The notes under the pieces were generated by a model. It saw nothing but the letters and a program-made list of their open reading frames with translations, was not told the origin of the DNA and ran no database searches. From Erythrobacter sp. JK5 (lineage in GTDB: Bacteria > Pseudomonadota > Alphaproteobacteria > Sphingomonadales > Sphingomonadaceae): DNA of 64,000 nucleotides. Numbering within the stretch: the first letter of the stretch is position 1; the number at the start of each line of letters is the position of its first letter. The DNA is taken from the NCBI RefSeq assembly GCF_018205975.1, contig NZ_CP073577.1, positions 930,001 to 994,000 of the forward strand. Reading direction: 5' to 3'. Position numbers and translations under genes: made by a program. Below are positions 9,410-18,562 of this stretch, in pieces.

Positions 9410-10240
9410 TTGACCCGGATCGCCGTCCTGCAGATGACCTCGGGGATCGACCCCGAACGCAATTTCGCGACCATCGCCGACGCGGTGCGCGAGGCCGCAT
9501 CGGGCGGAGCGCAGATGCTGTTCACGCCCGAGATGTCGATCCTGCTCGATCGCGACCGCAAACGCGCAGCATCCTGGATCGAGGGCGGCGGACCGGCGGA
9601 TATGGAGACCCGACTTGCCGGACTGGCGGGTGACCACGCGATCGCGCTGGCGATCGGGTCGATGCCGGTTGCGGTGGACGCGGGCATGTGGGGTAACCGT
9701 TCCTACCTGTTTTCGTCCACAGGGGTACGGGCTGCGACGTATGACAAGATCCACATGTTCGATGTCGAGCTGGCAACTGGGGAATCATGGCGTGAAAGCG
9801 CGGCTTACCGACCGGGCGAAACGGTGGTGGCAGTCGAGGAGACACCGCTGGGGCGGCTTGGCCTGACGATCTGCTACGATCTGCGTTTCCCCGCGCTGTT
9901 CGAGGCTTTGGGGCAGGGGCGCTGCGATACGATAGCGGTTCCCGCCGCATTCACCGTCCCGACCGGCAGGGCGCATTGGCACGTCCTGTTGCGTGCCCGG
10001 GCGATCGAGGCGAGCGCCTTCGTCATCGCCGCGGCACAGGTGGGCAAGCACGAGGACGGGCGCGAAACCTACGGCCACAGCCTGGTGATCGATCCGTGGG
10101 GCGAGGTGCTGCTCGACATGGGCGGCGAGGAGGCGGGACTGGGCTTTTGCGAGCTCGATCTGACCACCGTCGAGCAGGTCCGCGCACAGCTTCCCAGCCT
10201 TGCCAATCGGCGCGAAATCCCCAAATGGATTCATCGATGA
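9410..10240 (+). CDS. Carbon-nitrogen hydrolase (nitrilase superfamily, Nit type)
   Basis: 276 residues. The catalytic triad is visible: Glu in LFTPEMS, Lys in YDKIHMFD and Cys in LTICYDLRFP. This pattern, and the gene partners, match the Nit1/Nit2-like omega-amidase or deaminated-glutathione amidase branch. The exact substrate is inferred from the family. The start is TTG, 10 bases after grxC. The stop overlaps the next ATG by ATGA, so the two are co-translated. Confidence 0.9.
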   Translation: MTRIAVLQMTSGIDPERNFATIADAVREAASGGAQMLFTPEMSILLDRDRKRAASWIEGGGPADMETRLAGLAGDHAIALAIGSMPVAVDAGMWGNRSYLFSSTGVRAATYDKIHMFDVELATGESWRESAAYRPGETVVAVEETPLGRLGLTICYDLRFPALFEALGQGRCDTIAVPAAFTVPTGRAHWHVLLRARAIEASAFVIAAAQVGKHEDGRETYGHSLVIDPWGEVLLDMGGEEAGLGFCELDLTTVEQVRAQLPSLANRREIPKWIHR

Positions 10241-10719
10241 TAGTGTTCGATCTTCACTGCGACGAAGGCCACCGGTTCGAAGGGTGGTTCGGATCGTCGG
10301 GCGACTATGAAAGCCAGCGGGAGCGGGGGCTGGTCGCGTGCCCTGAATGCGGATCGGGAGAAGTCGGAAAAGCGCCGATGGCGCCTGCCGTCCCGGTCAA
10401 GGGCAATCGCCGCCGCGAAGCCGGTCAGCCCGTTGCGCCCGAGACCGATGGGACGACGTCTGTGTCCAATCATGGGCTGACTCCCGAGGTGAAACGCGCG
10501 ATGCAGGCGCTGGCCGAAGCGCAGGCCAAGGCATTGAAAGACAGCACTTATGTCGGTGACAAGTTCGCCGAGCAATCGCGGGCGATGCATTACGGCGAGC
10601 GTGACGAAGCCCCGATCCATGGCCGCGCCAGCCTGGAGGATGCGAAGGCGCTGGTGGACGAAGGCGTGCCGGTTGCGCCGCTGCCGTTTCCGGTTGCGCC
10701 ACCCGACGAGTTGAATTGA
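10237..10719 (+). CDS. DUF1178 family protein
   Basis: 160 residues. Begins MIVFDLHCDEGHRFEGWFGS and has a second Cys pair in CPECGSGEV, so a small metal-binding N-terminal module is likely. The C-terminal half is helical and rich in Ala, Glu and Lys. Its function is unknown. The nitrilase-DUF1178 pair is a recurrent neighbourhood in alphaproteobacteria, and the ATGA overlap fits co-expression. Confidence 0.9.
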   Translation: MIVFDLHCDEGHRFEGWFGSSGDYESQRERGLVACPECGSGEVGKAPMAPAVPVKGNRRREAGQPVAPETDGTTSVSNHGLTPEVKRAMQALAEAQAKALKDSTYVGDKFAEQSRAMHYGERDEAPIHGRASLEDAKALVDEGVPVAPLPFPVAPPDELN

Positions 10720-10754
10720 TTGATCGCCCACCAACGCCTGCTATTGGGGCCGTG

Positions 10755-10831
10755 GGTCCCGTAGCTCAGGTGGATAGAGCGTCGGATTCCTAATCCGAAG
10801 GCCACAGGTTCGAATCCTGTCGGGGACACCA
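10755..10831 (+). tRNA. tRNA-Arg, anticodon CCU
   Basis: Cloverleaf with encoded CCA: D stem GCTC/GAGC, anticodon stem TCGGA/TCCGA with loop TTCCTAA (anticodon CCT), T stem ACAGG/CCTGT with loop TTCGAAT. The 3' acceptor strand is CGGGGAC, but the 5' strand reads GTCCCG, or GGTCCCG with mismatches. One extra C (GTCCCCG) would pair perfectly in all seven positions. A C is probably missing from the run at 10758-10760. Confidence 0.92.
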
Positions 10832-11092
10832 GCTCAGCCTACGCAACAAGGAAAAGAGGCGCTCGGCATATCCGGAGCGACGCCATATCGGGGTCGTTCG
10901 GAAGAGCCGGAGCGCCTCATTCACGGCCTCTTGGGGAGAGGCCGGGGATGCGATCGAAGACGTTCGGAACAACCGGAGTAACCCAATCCTTGCGGAGGGA
11001 TATTCGGCAAATCCCGTAGCGACTTCGGGAAAATGCCTAATCCGTCGTACCTAAGCAATCGTTAAGGCGTGCGAAATTTTGGCCTGCGCCGC
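10832..11092. other. Intergenic region between tRNA-Arg and the MFS gene
   Basis: No coding sequence is seen. It contains an 8-bp hairpin CGGCCTCT/AGAGGCCG at 10924-10944, two imperfect copies of GTTCGGAA..ACCGGAG about 65 bases apart (near 10895 and 10961), and a weaker hairpin near 11006-11036. None has a convincing T-run. No integrase or duplicated tRNA end is present, so there is no sign of an integrated element. Confidence 0.4.
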
Positions 11093-12289
11093 TTAAATCC
11101 GGGCGCGCCGGTCCGTCCGCTGGGCCAGCCATGACAGCGCGACCACGCCCCCGGAAATTCCCAGCAGCAAGGCGCAGGTTCCGCCCCATCCGGCGGCATC
11201 GTAGATCGTGGTGCCGAGCACGCTCCCCAGCGCTCCGCCGGTGAACATGATGACGATGTAGCTGGTCGTGAGACGCGTGCGGATGTCCGGCTCAAGCGCG
11301 AGAAAGGTCATTCGCCCGGTCACATCGATCGTCGGGCCGACCAGGTTCACCAGTGTCAGAGGCACCAGCAACGTCCAGATGCTGAATCCCAGCGGATAGA
11401 ACAGCGCAATCCCTGCCAGCTGGACCAGCGCGGCGATCGAACGCGCGCGCCGGGGACCGATCCGGTCCGCCCAGCGCCCTAGCCGCGGGGTCGCGAAAAT
11501 GCTGACCGCTGCGATCCCGGCAAGATAGCCGACGGCGTCGACTCCATAGCCAAGCTCGGCGCTGGTGAGATGCAGCGCCAGGGCGAGCCAGGTCGCGGTA
11601 AAGGCGGCAAAGTTGAGCGCCTGGATGATCGCCGAGATCATGGTGTCGCGGTGCTGCGCCGCAAGGATGAACACCGAGCTGATGAGCGCGCCGTAACTGC
11701 CGCTGGGTCGCTTCGTCACGTCCGCGTCGCTGCGCATCGCGAGCGGCAGCGCGAGCGTGGTCACGGCCATGATGGCGAAGGCGCACCAGTAGACGGTGCG
11801 CCAACCGAAGTGTTCGGCGACGATCCCTGCGCCCACCCGCGCGACCAGAATTCCGAAGATCACCCCGGCGGTGAGCAGCGCGGTGACCTGTCCGAGCCGT
11901 TCGGGCGCCACGCGCTTCGAGGCGAATGCGGGGATGAGATAGGGCGCGATGGTGACGAAACCGAGCAGCGTCGATGACAGGGTGAAGAGCAGGAAACCTT
12001 GCGCCAGCGCCATGCCGAGCAGGAACAGGCTCTGCGCGGCGACGAAGACCAGACAGAGCAGCCGGTTCGAGAAACGGTCGCCGAGCGGCAACAGCAGCAG
12101 GATGCCGAGCGCCAGCGCCAGCTGGTTGAGCGCCGGGACAATCCCGATCCGGGCCTCGCCGACGTCGAAACCGACCGCGACCTCGCCGATGATCGGGTGG
12201 ATGTAATACGCGTTGGCAGTCACCGCCGCGACCGTCACCGCAAGTGCATATTCCTGCGCGCGGCCAAGATAGCCGTCGGCCTCGCTCAA
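11093..12289 (-). CDS. Major facilitator superfamily transporter
   Basis: About 398 residues with 12 predicted membrane helices, from YALAVTVAAVTANAYYIHPIIGE to CALLLGISGGVVALSWLA. Motifs typical of drug/solute MFS exporters appear, for example LGDRFSNRL between helices 2 and 3 and RLGRWADRIGPRRAR between helices 8 and 9. Substrate unknown. I propose a TTG start whose TTGA overlaps the dehalogenase stop, implying translational coupling. Longer frames upstream are the shadow of the dehalogenase. Confidence 0.88.
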   Translation of the reverse strand: MSEADGYLGRAQEYALAVTVAAVTANAYYIHPIIGEVAVGFDVGEARIGIVPALNQLALALGILLLLPLGDRFSNRLLCLVFVAAQSLFLLGMALAQGFLLFTLSSTLLGFVTIAPYLIPAFASKRVAPERLGQVTALLTAGVIFGILVARVGAGIVAEHFGWRTVYWCAFAIMAVTTLALPLAMRSDADVTKRPSGSYGALISSVFILAAQHRDTMISAIIQALNFAAFTATWLALALHLTSAELGYGVDAVGYLAGIAAVSIFATPRLGRWADRIGPRRARSIAALVQLAGIALFYPLGFSIWTLLVPLTLVNLVGPTIDVTGRMTFLALEPDIRTRLTTSYIVIMFTGGALGSVLGTTIYDAAGWGGTCALLLGISGGVVALSWLAQRTDRRARI

Positions 12290-13200
12290 GCGAGAAAGCT
12301 CGCCGTCCTGGCGGTGTCGATGACGCCCTGCGCAAGTTCGGCCGGGCGATCCTCCTGACAGAAATGCCCGCAGGTCGAGAGCATAGCGTGCGGCATGCCC
12401 TGAGCCCCCGCGATGCGGCTTGCGAGCGTTTCGCCGAGCCCGCCGGTTACCGGGTCGTCCTCTCCGAACAGCGTCAGGAACGGCTTGTCGTACGCGGCCA
12501 GTCCAACCCATGCCCGTTTGTTCTGCGCGATCCCGTCCATACCGTCTTCGACCGGGACCAGCGCCGGGAATGCCCGCGCGCCCGCCTTGCTCGGCTCGTC
12601 GGGGAAGGGCGCGTCATAGGAGGCGATTTCGGCTTCGCTGCGCTCGGTCGCGGTGGCGCGTTGCAGCAGCTCGCCGATCATGAAATCGGGCGAGGTCTTG
12701 GCGAAGTGTCGCCACGCGAGGAATGCGGGCGAGGGGGTCCCGCCGGTCGGCAGGAAGGTGTTGCTGGCAACGACGCAGGCAAAGCGATCGGGTTCCTCGC
12801 CGACCATTCGCAGGCCGAGCAGCCCGCCCCAGTCTTGGCAGAACAGCGCTGCCGGCTGAGGCACCACGGCGTCGCGCCACTGCTTGAGCCAGCTGACGTG
12901 CCGATCGTAAGTGTAGAAGCCGATATCGTCGGGCTTGTCGCTCTTGCCGAACCCGATCAGGTCGGGCGCGAGACAGCGGAACCCGGCATCGACGAGGACC
13001 GGGATCATCTTGCGATAGAGGAAGCTCCAGCTCGGCTCGCCGTGGAACAGCAGGACGGGCGGCGCATCCTGCGGCCCTTCGTCGAGATAGTGCATCCGCC
13101 CGCTATAGCCGTCGCCAAGGTCGACGGCGATCCAGTGCTCTTCAAACGGATAATCGGGCAGATCGGTGAAGCGGGCCGGGTCGGATGTCAGTATCTTCAT
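12286..13200 (-). CDS. Haloalkane dehalogenase (HLD-I type)
   Basis: 304-residue alpha/beta hydrolase that removes halide from haloalkanes, giving an alcohol. The pieces are visible: oxyanion motif HGEPSWS at about 53-59, nucleophile Asp123 followed by halide-binding Trp124 in FCQDWGG, a likely second halide-binding Trp163 in LAWRHF, the acid in GEDDPV (248/249) and His279 in CGHFCQED. Acid placement and two tryptophans point to subfamily HLD-I (DhlA/DhmA-like). Substrate range cannot be read from sequence. It is coupled to the MFS gene downstream. Confidence 0.9.
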   Translation of the reverse strand: MKILTSDPARFTDLPDYPFEEHWIAVDLGDGYSGRMHYLDEGPQDAPPVLLFHGEPSWSFLYRKMIPVLVDAGFRCLAPDLIGFGKSDKPDDIGFYTYDRHVSWLKQWRDAVVPQPAALFCQDWGGLLGLRMVGEEPDRFACVVASNTFLPTGGTPSPAFLAWRHFAKTSPDFMIGELLQRATATERSEAEIASYDAPFPDEPSKAGARAFPALVPVEDGMDGIAQNKRAWVGLAAYDKPFLTLFGEDDPVTGGLGETLASRIAGAQGMPHAMLSTCGHFCQEDRPAELAQGVIDTARTASFLA

Positions 13201-13245
13201 TGATCTCTTCTCCTGTCGAGGAGTCGAGTAGCATGAAAAAACCGA

Positions 13246-14118
13246 TCAACCACCAGTGCTCGGCTCCCCCGGGTTCTCGCCCATCGGCACCTTCTCCTTG
13301 AACGTGTGCGTGATGTACGGGAACGGGATTTCGATGCCCGCCTCGTCGAGGCCGCGCTTGATCGCGCGAACAACCTGGTCCTTGCTCTCGCGTCCCGAAC
13401 GCGGGGCCGATCCGGACCACCAGCGCACCAGGAAATCGACCGACGACGAATTGAATTCCTGCGCGAACACATCGACGCCCTTCTCGTCATCCACTTGCTC
13501 GATTACGCTCACTGCCGTGCGGATTACGTCTGCCGCCTCGTCGAGGTTGGTGTCGTAGGAAACGCCGATCACGACATCGTGCCGCCGCTGTTCCCGATCG
13601 GTCAGGATTTCGACCGGGTTCTTGAACAGCACCGAATTGGGCACGACGGTCAGTTCTCCCGATAGCGCGCGGATGTGGGTTTCGCGCAGGGTTATGTGCT
13701 CGACCTTGCCGATGATGCCCTCGCATTCGATCACGTCGCCGATCCGCATCTTTTCGCGGACCATGATCAGCACCCCTGCGAGGAAATTCTCGAAGATATC
13801 CTGAAACGCAAATCCGATCGCGACCGCGCCGATGCCCAGTCCCGCGATCAGGCTGCCGGGCGTCAGGTCGGGGAACACGACAATCGCGGCAATCATCAGG
13901 CCGAGAACCCACGTGCCCAGCTTCACGAGAGTCTCGATCAGCTGTCGCAGCGACGGACGGATATCGGTCTTGCCGATCAGCAGATCGGTGATTTTCGCGG
14001 TGAAGCGCGCGACGATCGCGGTGATGACGACGATAATGAGTGAGATCGCAATTTGCGGAAGCATGGCGACGAATCCGGTGGCCATGGCGTTGTTCTGGTT
14101 GGTCAGTGTCGTGAGCAT
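13246..14118 (-). CDS. Small-conductance mechanosensitive channel (MscS family)
   Basis: About 290 residues. Three N-terminal membrane helices lead into the pore-lining TM3 and beta domain motif GLGIGAVAIGFAFQDIFENF, followed by DVIECEGIIGKVEHITLRET and VVPNSVLFKNPV of the cytoplasmic vestibule. It opens on hypo-osmotic shock. Start chosen at MLTTLTNQNN; the AGGAGG upstream is 15 bases from this ATG, unusually far, so the start is uncertain. It faces ftsB across a divergent region. Confidence 0.92.
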   Translation of the reverse strand: MLTTLTNQNNAMATGFVAMLPQIAISLIIVVITAIVARFTAKITDLLIGKTDIRPSLRQLIETLVKLGTWVLGLMIAAIVVFPDLTPGSLIAGLGIGAVAIGFAFQDIFENFLAGVLIMVREKMRIGDVIECEGIIGKVEHITLRETHIRALSGELTVVPNSVLFKNPVEILTDREQRRHDVVIGVSYDTNLDEAADVIRTAVSVIEQVDDEKGVDVFAQEFNSSSVDFLVRWWSGSAPRSGRESKDQVVRAIKRGLDEAGIEIPFPYITHTFKEKVPMGENPGEPSTGG

Positions 14119-14291
14119 GATTGTTTCGGCAAACCTCCTGTTTGTTGTTGAACGGCACTCGGCTATCCCAAGTTCCGAAAAATACCGCGATCCGATGGCC
14201 CGCCGGGCGCAATTCTGATCGCGCACGGCGTTTTGCGCTTGAACCGCGTCGTTAACTGTGATTCTAAGTGTTTCGGGGGCCACGGGACACG

Positions 14292-14588
14292 ATGCGACAA
14301 CCGCCGCGAGATCAGATGAAGCAGGGATTGGCGCTGATGGCGCTGCTGATCCTGACCGGACTGGCGATTGCCGGGCCGACCGGTCTGCTCGCCTGGAGCG
14401 AGAACTCCCAGCTGCTCGAACAGCGCGAGGCGCAGATTGCCGCGCTTACCGACAAGCGCGATGCGCTCAAGAACCGCGTCGAACTGCTCGATCCCGAAGC
14501 CGCCGATCCCGATCTCATCGGAGAATTGCTGCGGCATCAGAATGTCGTTCATCCCGATGAACTGGTCGTCACGCTCGAAGACGAGTGA
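14292..14588 (+). CDS. ftsB: Septum formation initiator, FtsB/DivIC family
   Basis: 98 residues. One membrane helix (about 11-33, LALMALLILTGLAIAG) is followed by a short coiled coil (NSQLLEQREAQIAALTDKRD) and a C-terminal segment with LDPEAADPDLIGE. This is the classic FtsB layout; the protein joins FtsL and FtsQ at the division septum. The position just upstream of pdhA is the standard alphaproteobacterial arrangement. Confidence 0.88.
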   Translation: MRQPPRDQMKQGLALMALLILTGLAIAGPTGLLAWSENSQLLEQREAQIAALTDKRDALKNRVELLDPEAADPDLIGELLRHQNVVHPDELVVTLEDE

Positions 14589-14741
14589 CACCCCGGATCG
14601 GCGCGCAAACCGAACGCTTCGATCTCGTCCATTCACACGGCTTTCCGTTGCGTAATGGAAATTTGCCCGCCAATAGGGATGCAGCGCATCCCCCTTTCCG
14701 GCGCGCTGTCATTCGACACCAGAGAACAAAGGAAACGAGCC

Positions 14742-15866
14742 TTGGCCAAACAGCCCAGCAAGGCAAAGAGCACGGCGAAAAAGCCGGCGAACCGCAAGCC
14801 TGCCGCCACCAAGCAGGCCGCGAAGTCGGCGCCGTCGGACGATCCGGATTTCGTCCTGCATTCGCTGCAAGAGGAATTCGAATCCAGCAAGCGGTTCAAC
14901 GCCAGCATCGATCAGATGCTCGCATTCTACGAGCAGATGCTGCTGATCCGCCGCTTCGAGGAAAAGGCCGGGCAGCTTTACGGGCTCGGGCTGATTGGTG
15001 GATTCTGCCATCTGTACATCGGGCAGGAAGCGGTGGCGATCGGGCTGCAATCGGCGCTTGATGGCGACAAGGACAGCGTGATCACCGGCTATCGCGATCA
15101 TGGTCACATGCTCGCCTACGGCATCGATCCCAAGGTCATCATGGCCGAGCTGACCGGTCGCGAAGCGGGCATTTCGAAGGGCAAGGGCGGCTCGATGCAC
15201 ATGTTCAGCACCGAGCACAAATTCTATGGCGGCCACGGCATCGTCGGCGCGCAGGTGGCACTGGGCGGCGGCCTCGCGCTGGCGCATCAGTACAAGGGCG
15301 ACGGCGGTATCTGCCTCGCCTATTTTGGCGACGGCGCGGCCAACCAGGGGCAGGTCTACGAAACGTTCAACATGGCCGCGCTCTGGAACCTGCCGATCGT
15401 GTTCGTGGTCGAGGACAACCAGTACGCGATGGGCACGTCGACCAAGCGATCGTCGGCCGAAACGCGATTTTACCGGCGCGGTACGTCGTTCCGCATTCCC
15501 GGGATGGAAGTGAACGGAATGGACGTGCTCGAGGTTCGTGCTGCGGCCGAGGTCGCGTTCAAGCATGTGCGCGAGGGCAAGGGGCCGGTGCTGATGGAGC
15601 TCAACACCTACCGCTATCGCGGACATTCGATGTCCGACCCGGCAAAATACCGCACCCGAGAAGAAGTGCAGGACCAGCGCGACCACCACGACCCGATCGA
15701 GGGGCTGAAGAAGGTTCTGATCGAACAGGGCAAGAGCGAGGAAGACCTCAAGGCGATCGACAAGGAGATCCGCGCCCGCGTGGCCGAGGCTGCCGATTTC
15801 GCCGAAAATTCACCCGAGCCGGAACCGTCGGAACTCTACACCGACGTGCTGGTGGAGAGCTACTGA
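14742..15866 (+). CDS. pdhA: Pyruvate dehydrogenase E1 component, alpha subunit
   Basis: 374 residues. Thiamine-diphosphate-dependent decarboxylation of pyruvate. The Lys/Ala-rich N-terminal tail ([16 protein letters not shown]) is followed by [26 protein letters not shown], the ThDP motif [20 protein letters not shown], and the [16 protein letters not shown] loop. I chose the TTG start because AAAGGA lies 8 bases upstream; an ATG at 14655 would add about 29 residues without support. The stop overlaps the pdhB ATG by one base. Confidence 0.95.
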   Translation: MAKQPSKAKSTAKKPANRKPAATKQAAKSAPSDDPDFVLHSLQEEFESSKRFNASIDQMLAFYEQMLLIRRFEEKAGQLYGLGLIGGFCHLYIGQEAVAIGLQSALDGDKDSVITGYRDHGHMLAYGIDPKVIMAELTGREAGISKGKGGSMHMFSTEHKFYGGHGIVGAQVALGGGLALAHQYKGDGGICLAYFGDGAANQGQVYETFNMAALWNLPIVFVVEDNQYAMGTSTKRSSAETRFYRRGTSFRIPGMEVNGMDVLEVRAAAEVAFKHVREGKGPVLMELNTYRYRGHSMSDPAKYRTREEVQDQRDHHDPIEGLKKVLIEQGKSEEDLKAIDKEIRARVAEAADFAENSPEPEPSELYTDVLVESY

Positions 15867-17218
15867 TGGGTATCGAACTCAAGATGCCGGCGCTGTCGCC
15901 GACCATGGAAGAAGGCACGCTGGCCAAATGGCTCGTCAAGGAGGGCGACGAGATCGCTCCGGGTGACATCATCGCCGAGATCGAGACCGACAAGGCGACG
16001 ATGGAATTCGAAGCCATCGACGATGGCGTGATCGGCAAGATCCTGGTGCCCGAGGGTACCGAGAACGTCGCGGTCGGCACCGTGATCGCGATGCTCGACG
16101 GGGAGGGGGATGCATCCCCCGCTCCCGCACCTGCGGCGAAGCCAGCGCCGGCTCCCGCGCCTGTTCCCAAACCGGCGGCGGAAAAGCCCAAACCTGCCGC
16201 GACAGCGCAAGATCCCGAAATTCCCGATGGCACCAGCTTCACCGCGGTCTCGGTCCGCGAGGCGTTGCGCGACGCGATGGCCGAGGAAATGCGCCGCGAC
16301 GAACGTGTGTTCGTGATGGGCGAGGAAGTCGCCGAGTATCAGGGCGCTTACAAGGTGACGCAGGGCCTGCTCGACGAATTCGGCCCCAAACGCGTGATCG
16401 ACACGCCGATCACCGAATACGGGTTTGCCGGTATCGGTGCAGGCGCGGCGATGGGCGGATTGCGTCCAATCGTCGAGTTCATGACCTTCAACTTCGCGAT
16501 GCAGGCCATCGACCACATCATCAACTCGGCAGCCAAGACGAATTACATGTCGGGTGGCCAGATGCGGTGCCCGATCGTGTTCCGCGGCCCCAATGGTGCG
16601 GCTTCGCGCGTGGGTGCGCAGCACAGCCAGAATTACGGCCCGTGGTACGCCAGCGTCCCCGGCCTGATCGTCATCGCGCCCTACGACAGCGCCGATGCCA
16701 AGGGGCTGTTGAAAGCCGCGATCCGAAGCGAGGACCCGGTGGTCTTCCTGGAAAACGAGCTGGTCTATGGCCGCAGCTTCGATGTCCCCGACCTCGACGA
16801 TCACGTCCTTCCCATCGGCAAGGCTCGGATCATGCGGGAAGGGTCAGACGCCACCATCGTCAGCTATTCGATCGGGGTCGGGCTAGCACTCGAAGCCGCG
16901 GAGACGCTGGCGGGCGAGGGCATCGACGCCGAAGTGATCGACCTGCGCACGCTGCGCCCGCTCGACAGGCAGGCGATCCTCACAAGTCTCGCCAAGACCA
17001 ACCGTCTGGTGGTGGCAGAAGAGGGCTGGCCGACCTGCTCGATCGCGAGCGAGATCATCTCGATCTGTATGGAAGAGGGTTTTGACGATCTCGATGCGCC
17101 GGTGCTGCGGGTGTGCAACGAAGACGTGCCGCTGCCCTATGCCGCCAACCTCGAACATCTCGCGCTGATCGATGCCGAGAGGATCGTCGAAGCGGTGAAA
17201 AAGGTCTGTTACGTCTGA
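15866..17218 (+). CDS. pdhB: Pyruvate dehydrogenase E1 component, beta subunit, with N-terminal lipoyl domain
   Basis: 450 residues, longer than a plain E1-beta because residues 1-78 form a lipoyl domain (lipoyl Lys near residue 43 in ETDKATMEF), joined by an Ala/Pro-rich linker to the E1-beta body ([16 protein letters not shown] onward, with [15 protein letters not shown] and [13 protein letters not shown]). It pairs with PdhA as the decarboxylase. A lipoyl domain on E1-beta is a known alphaproteobacterial trait. The E2 and E3 genes lie about 42 kb away (pdhC, lpdA). Confidence 0.95.
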   Translation: MGIELKMPALSPTMEEGTLAKWLVKEGDEIAPGDIIAEIETDKATMEFEAIDDGVIGKILVPEGTENVAVGTVIAMLDGEGDASPAPAPAAKPAPAPAPVPKPAAEKPKPAATAQDPEIPDGTSFTAVSVREALRDAMAEEMRRDERVFVMGEEVAEYQGAYKVTQGLLDEFGPKRVIDTPITEYGFAGIGAGAAMGGLRPIVEFMTFNFAMQAIDHIINSAAKTNYMSGGQMRCPIVFRGPNGAASRVGAQHSQNYGPWYASVPGLIVIAPYDSADAKGLLKAAIRSEDPVVFLENELVYGRSFDVPDLDDHVLPIGKARIMREGSDATIVSYSIGVGLALEAAETLAGEGIDAEVIDLRTLRPLDRQAILTSLAKTNRLVVAEEGWPTCSIASEIISICMEEGFDDLDAPVLRVCNEDVPLPYAANLEHLALIDAERIVEAVKKVCYV

Positions 17219-17264
17219 TGCGGCTGAGGGGGGAGGGACGCCGTTGGCATCTCTCCCGCGAGGT

Positions 17265-17966
17265 TCAGGGGCGTTCGGACTTGAACTGGTTGCATCGCGC
17301 GGTGTTTTGTCCCGTCGGTGAGGCATACAGCTGCGTCAGGTCGCGATTGTCGCGAATGTTGAACGCAGCAGTGTAGCTGATCGTTTCGCCTTCGAGGTAA
17401 TCGAACGGCGTGATCGGCTGGTAGTCGTAAACCACCTCGACGAACATCACGGCAGTCCCCGAACTCGCGGTGATTTCCTTGCCGCTTTCGCCCATGCCGG
17501 CAAACGAGGTTCCGGAGTCGCCGTCGCCTTGCGCTCCGAAGCTCGAGGTATGATTCTTCAGACCGCGACACCGCTGCCAGTGAATCCACTGACCGCCTTC
17601 GGAATTCTGTTCGAGGCTCGACAGGATGATCCGTCCGTGATCGAAGATGTCGAGCCGCTCGCCGAGCTTTTCCGCCCCGACAAACACCTGGTTGATGTCG
17701 TCTTCATAGACCTTGCGGGCCAGCAGAACGTCCTGTTCGCCAACGCGCGACGCGTTATCGGCCACCTGCATCGCAATCTGGCTCACTTCCATGTGGACCA
17801 GCGCGTAATAGGCAGTTTCCGTGCCGAGCAAGCCCAGCGACAGCATGATCGGCGCGGTGAACGCGAATTCGACCATCGCAACACCCGATTTGGCGCCGGG
17901 CAGATCACGCAAGCGGCGCTTGATGCCGGCGAAGCGGCCGGTCTTGGTTTTCGCTGCAGGAATCAT
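17265..17966 (-). CDS. TadE-family pilus assembly protein
   Basis: 233 residues. A basic N-terminus precedes GVAMVEFAFTAPIMLSLGLLGTETAYYALVH, the typical TadE membrane segment with the Glu after the hydrophobic start. The remainder is secreted. TadE-like minor pseudopilins belong to Flp/Tad pili used for surface attachment. The ATG overlaps the upstream TadE-like stop (ATGA). Third of three co-directional Tad genes. Confidence 0.85.
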   Translation of the reverse strand: MIPAAKTKTGRFAGIKRRLRDLPGAKSGVAMVEFAFTAPIMLSLGLLGTETAYYALVHMEVSQIAMQVADNASRVGEQDVLLARKVYEDDINQVFVGAEKLGERLDIFDHGRIILSSLEQNSEGGQWIHWQRCRGLKNHTSSFGAQGDGDSGTSFAGMGESGKEITASSGTAVMFVEVVYDYQPITPFDYLEGETISYTAAFNIRDNRDLTQLYASPTGQNTARCNQFKSERP

Positions 17967-18562
17967 GGGCAATTACCGATTTCGACGTTGCGGTTCTGTT
18001 GATCGTAGGGCTGGTTGCGCAACACGGTTGAGGCTTTGAGCGTCATGTTTTCGCTCATTCCCACCAGACCGGCCATCGGGAACAGGCGAGGCCATTCGAC
18101 CGTGGCTTCGTACAGCACGGCGTCGCGCGCACCGCCGATGCCGGAAGCACCGCGGTTCGCGTCCCATTGGCCGTTGCCGTTTGCATCCTCGAAGGGTTCG
18201 CCATTGTTGCAGACCGAGTCTCCGTCGTCGTCGGTGAAGTTTTCCGCTTCGCCAACGTCGCTGAAATCGAAATGCGAAAGCTTTTGGAGCGTCACCGTCG
18301 CGTTGTTCGGGACCACGGTCTTGATCTGGTCGATCACCGCCTGATCGATCGTGCCCTGCCGGCTTCCGGCGGATTCGAGCGTCATGTCGCGCCCCGCCTT
18401 CTGCATCGCACCGTTGATCTGGGCCGCAGTGTATTGCGTGTGCGCCAGGTCGAAGATGCCCATGAGAAGCACGCACAGGACGGGGGCGACAAACCCGAAT
18501 TCGGTCAGCGTCGCACCCCGCTCGTCGCGGCGCAGGCGTTTGAGGAGCCGGGGCCCGATCAT
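17963..18562 (-). CDS. TadE-family pseudopilin-like protein with acidic loops
   Basis: 199 residues. DERGATLTEFGFVAPVLCVLLMGIFDLAH is the TadE signature (Glu at position +5 of the mature-type helix). Between residues about 108 and 135 it has two Asp/Asn-rich loops, DDDGDSVCNNGE and DANGNGQWD, that look like calcium-binding loops. Its ATG overlaps the upstream gene's stop by ATGA. The role of calcium is inferred only. Confidence 0.83.
   Translation of the reverse strand: MIGPRLLKRLRRDERGATLTEFGFVAPVLCVLLMGIFDLAHTQYTAAQINGAMQKAGRDMTLESAGSRQGTIDQAVIDQIKTVVPNNATVTLQKLSHFDFSDVGEAENFTDDDGDSVCNNGEPFEDANGNGQWDANRGASGIGGARDAVLYEATVEWPRLFPMAGLVGMSENMTLKASTVLRNQPYDQQNRNVEIGNCP

Noticed and set aside
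10590..10829. Minus-strand frame over tRNA-Arg starting MSPTGFEPVAFGLG
   Set aside because: This is the well-known false ORF read from the reverse of a tRNA gene.
10755..11092. Possible integration site at tRNA-Arg
   Set aside because: No duplicated tRNA 3' end, integrase or composition shift downstream; the following gene is an ordinary MFS transporter.
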